A DNA stretch of 5,414 nt from Syntrophaceae bacterium UBA4778. GTDB lineage: Bacteria; Desulfobacterota; Syntrophia; Syntrophales; UBA4778. The position numbers and the translations under genes were made by a program. This document shows, in pieces, positions 5,414 through 5,414 of this stretch (its first letter is position 1; every line of letters begins with the position of its first letter). The stretch covers positions 1 through 5,414 of the forward strand of contig DHHG01000326.1 in NCBI GenBank assembly GCA_002403175.1, in the 5' to 3' direction. The notes under the pieces were generated by a model. It did not search any database and was not told where the DNA came from. It saw only the letters and a list, made by a program, of their open reading frames with translations.

Positions 5414-5414
5414 G

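Overview
The window looks like an ordinary chromosomal stretch from a Gram-negative, probably anaerobic bacterium. An outer-membrane efflux protein, a periplasmic thiol-redox pair and a periplasmic zinc-binding protein all imply two membranes. Moderate GC, the protein style and the compact gene arrangement remind me of Desulfobacterota (former Deltaproteobacteria, for example Syntrophales-like organisms). That placement is a judgement by eye, not a search result.

Layout. Bases 1-742 (minus strand) hold the N-terminal 247 residues of a TolC-family outer-membrane efflux protein that runs off the left edge. Bases 743-970 are its leader and promoter region, with a perfect palindrome over a TTGACA -35 box. 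Bases 971-2210 (minus strand) carry two genes, a minimal DsbD/CcdA-type membrane thiol reductase and a secreted TlpA-like thioredoxin, which probably form a periplasmic reducing or disulfide-handling pathway. Bases 2211-2440 are a divergent intergenic region. Bases 2441-5290 (plus strand) are a compact zinc-homeostasis operon: zur (Fur-family zinc regulator), znuA (periplasmic zinc-binding protein), znuC (ATPase) and znuB (permease). A fragment at 5306-5413 (minus strand) is the C-terminal tail of a convergently transcribed protein that enters from the right edge, possibly a site-2 protease.

How it works together. ZnuA captures Zn2+ in the periplasm and delivers it to the ZnuB channel, and ZnuC powers import. 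Zur, encoded first in the same transcript and overlapping znuA, should repress the operon when zinc is sufficient, making a self-contained feedback loop. The most notable regulatory feature is a cluster of overlapping ATTG/CAAT palindromes lying on the zur start codon, with no Shine-Dalgarno sequence upstream. This suggests an operator fused to the translation start and possibly a leaderless transcript.

I see no RNA gene, mobile element, CRISPR array or clearly new multi-gene system. The points worth a second look are regulatory architecture (zur start, efflux-gene promoter) and a second C-x-x-C motif in the TlpA-like protein.
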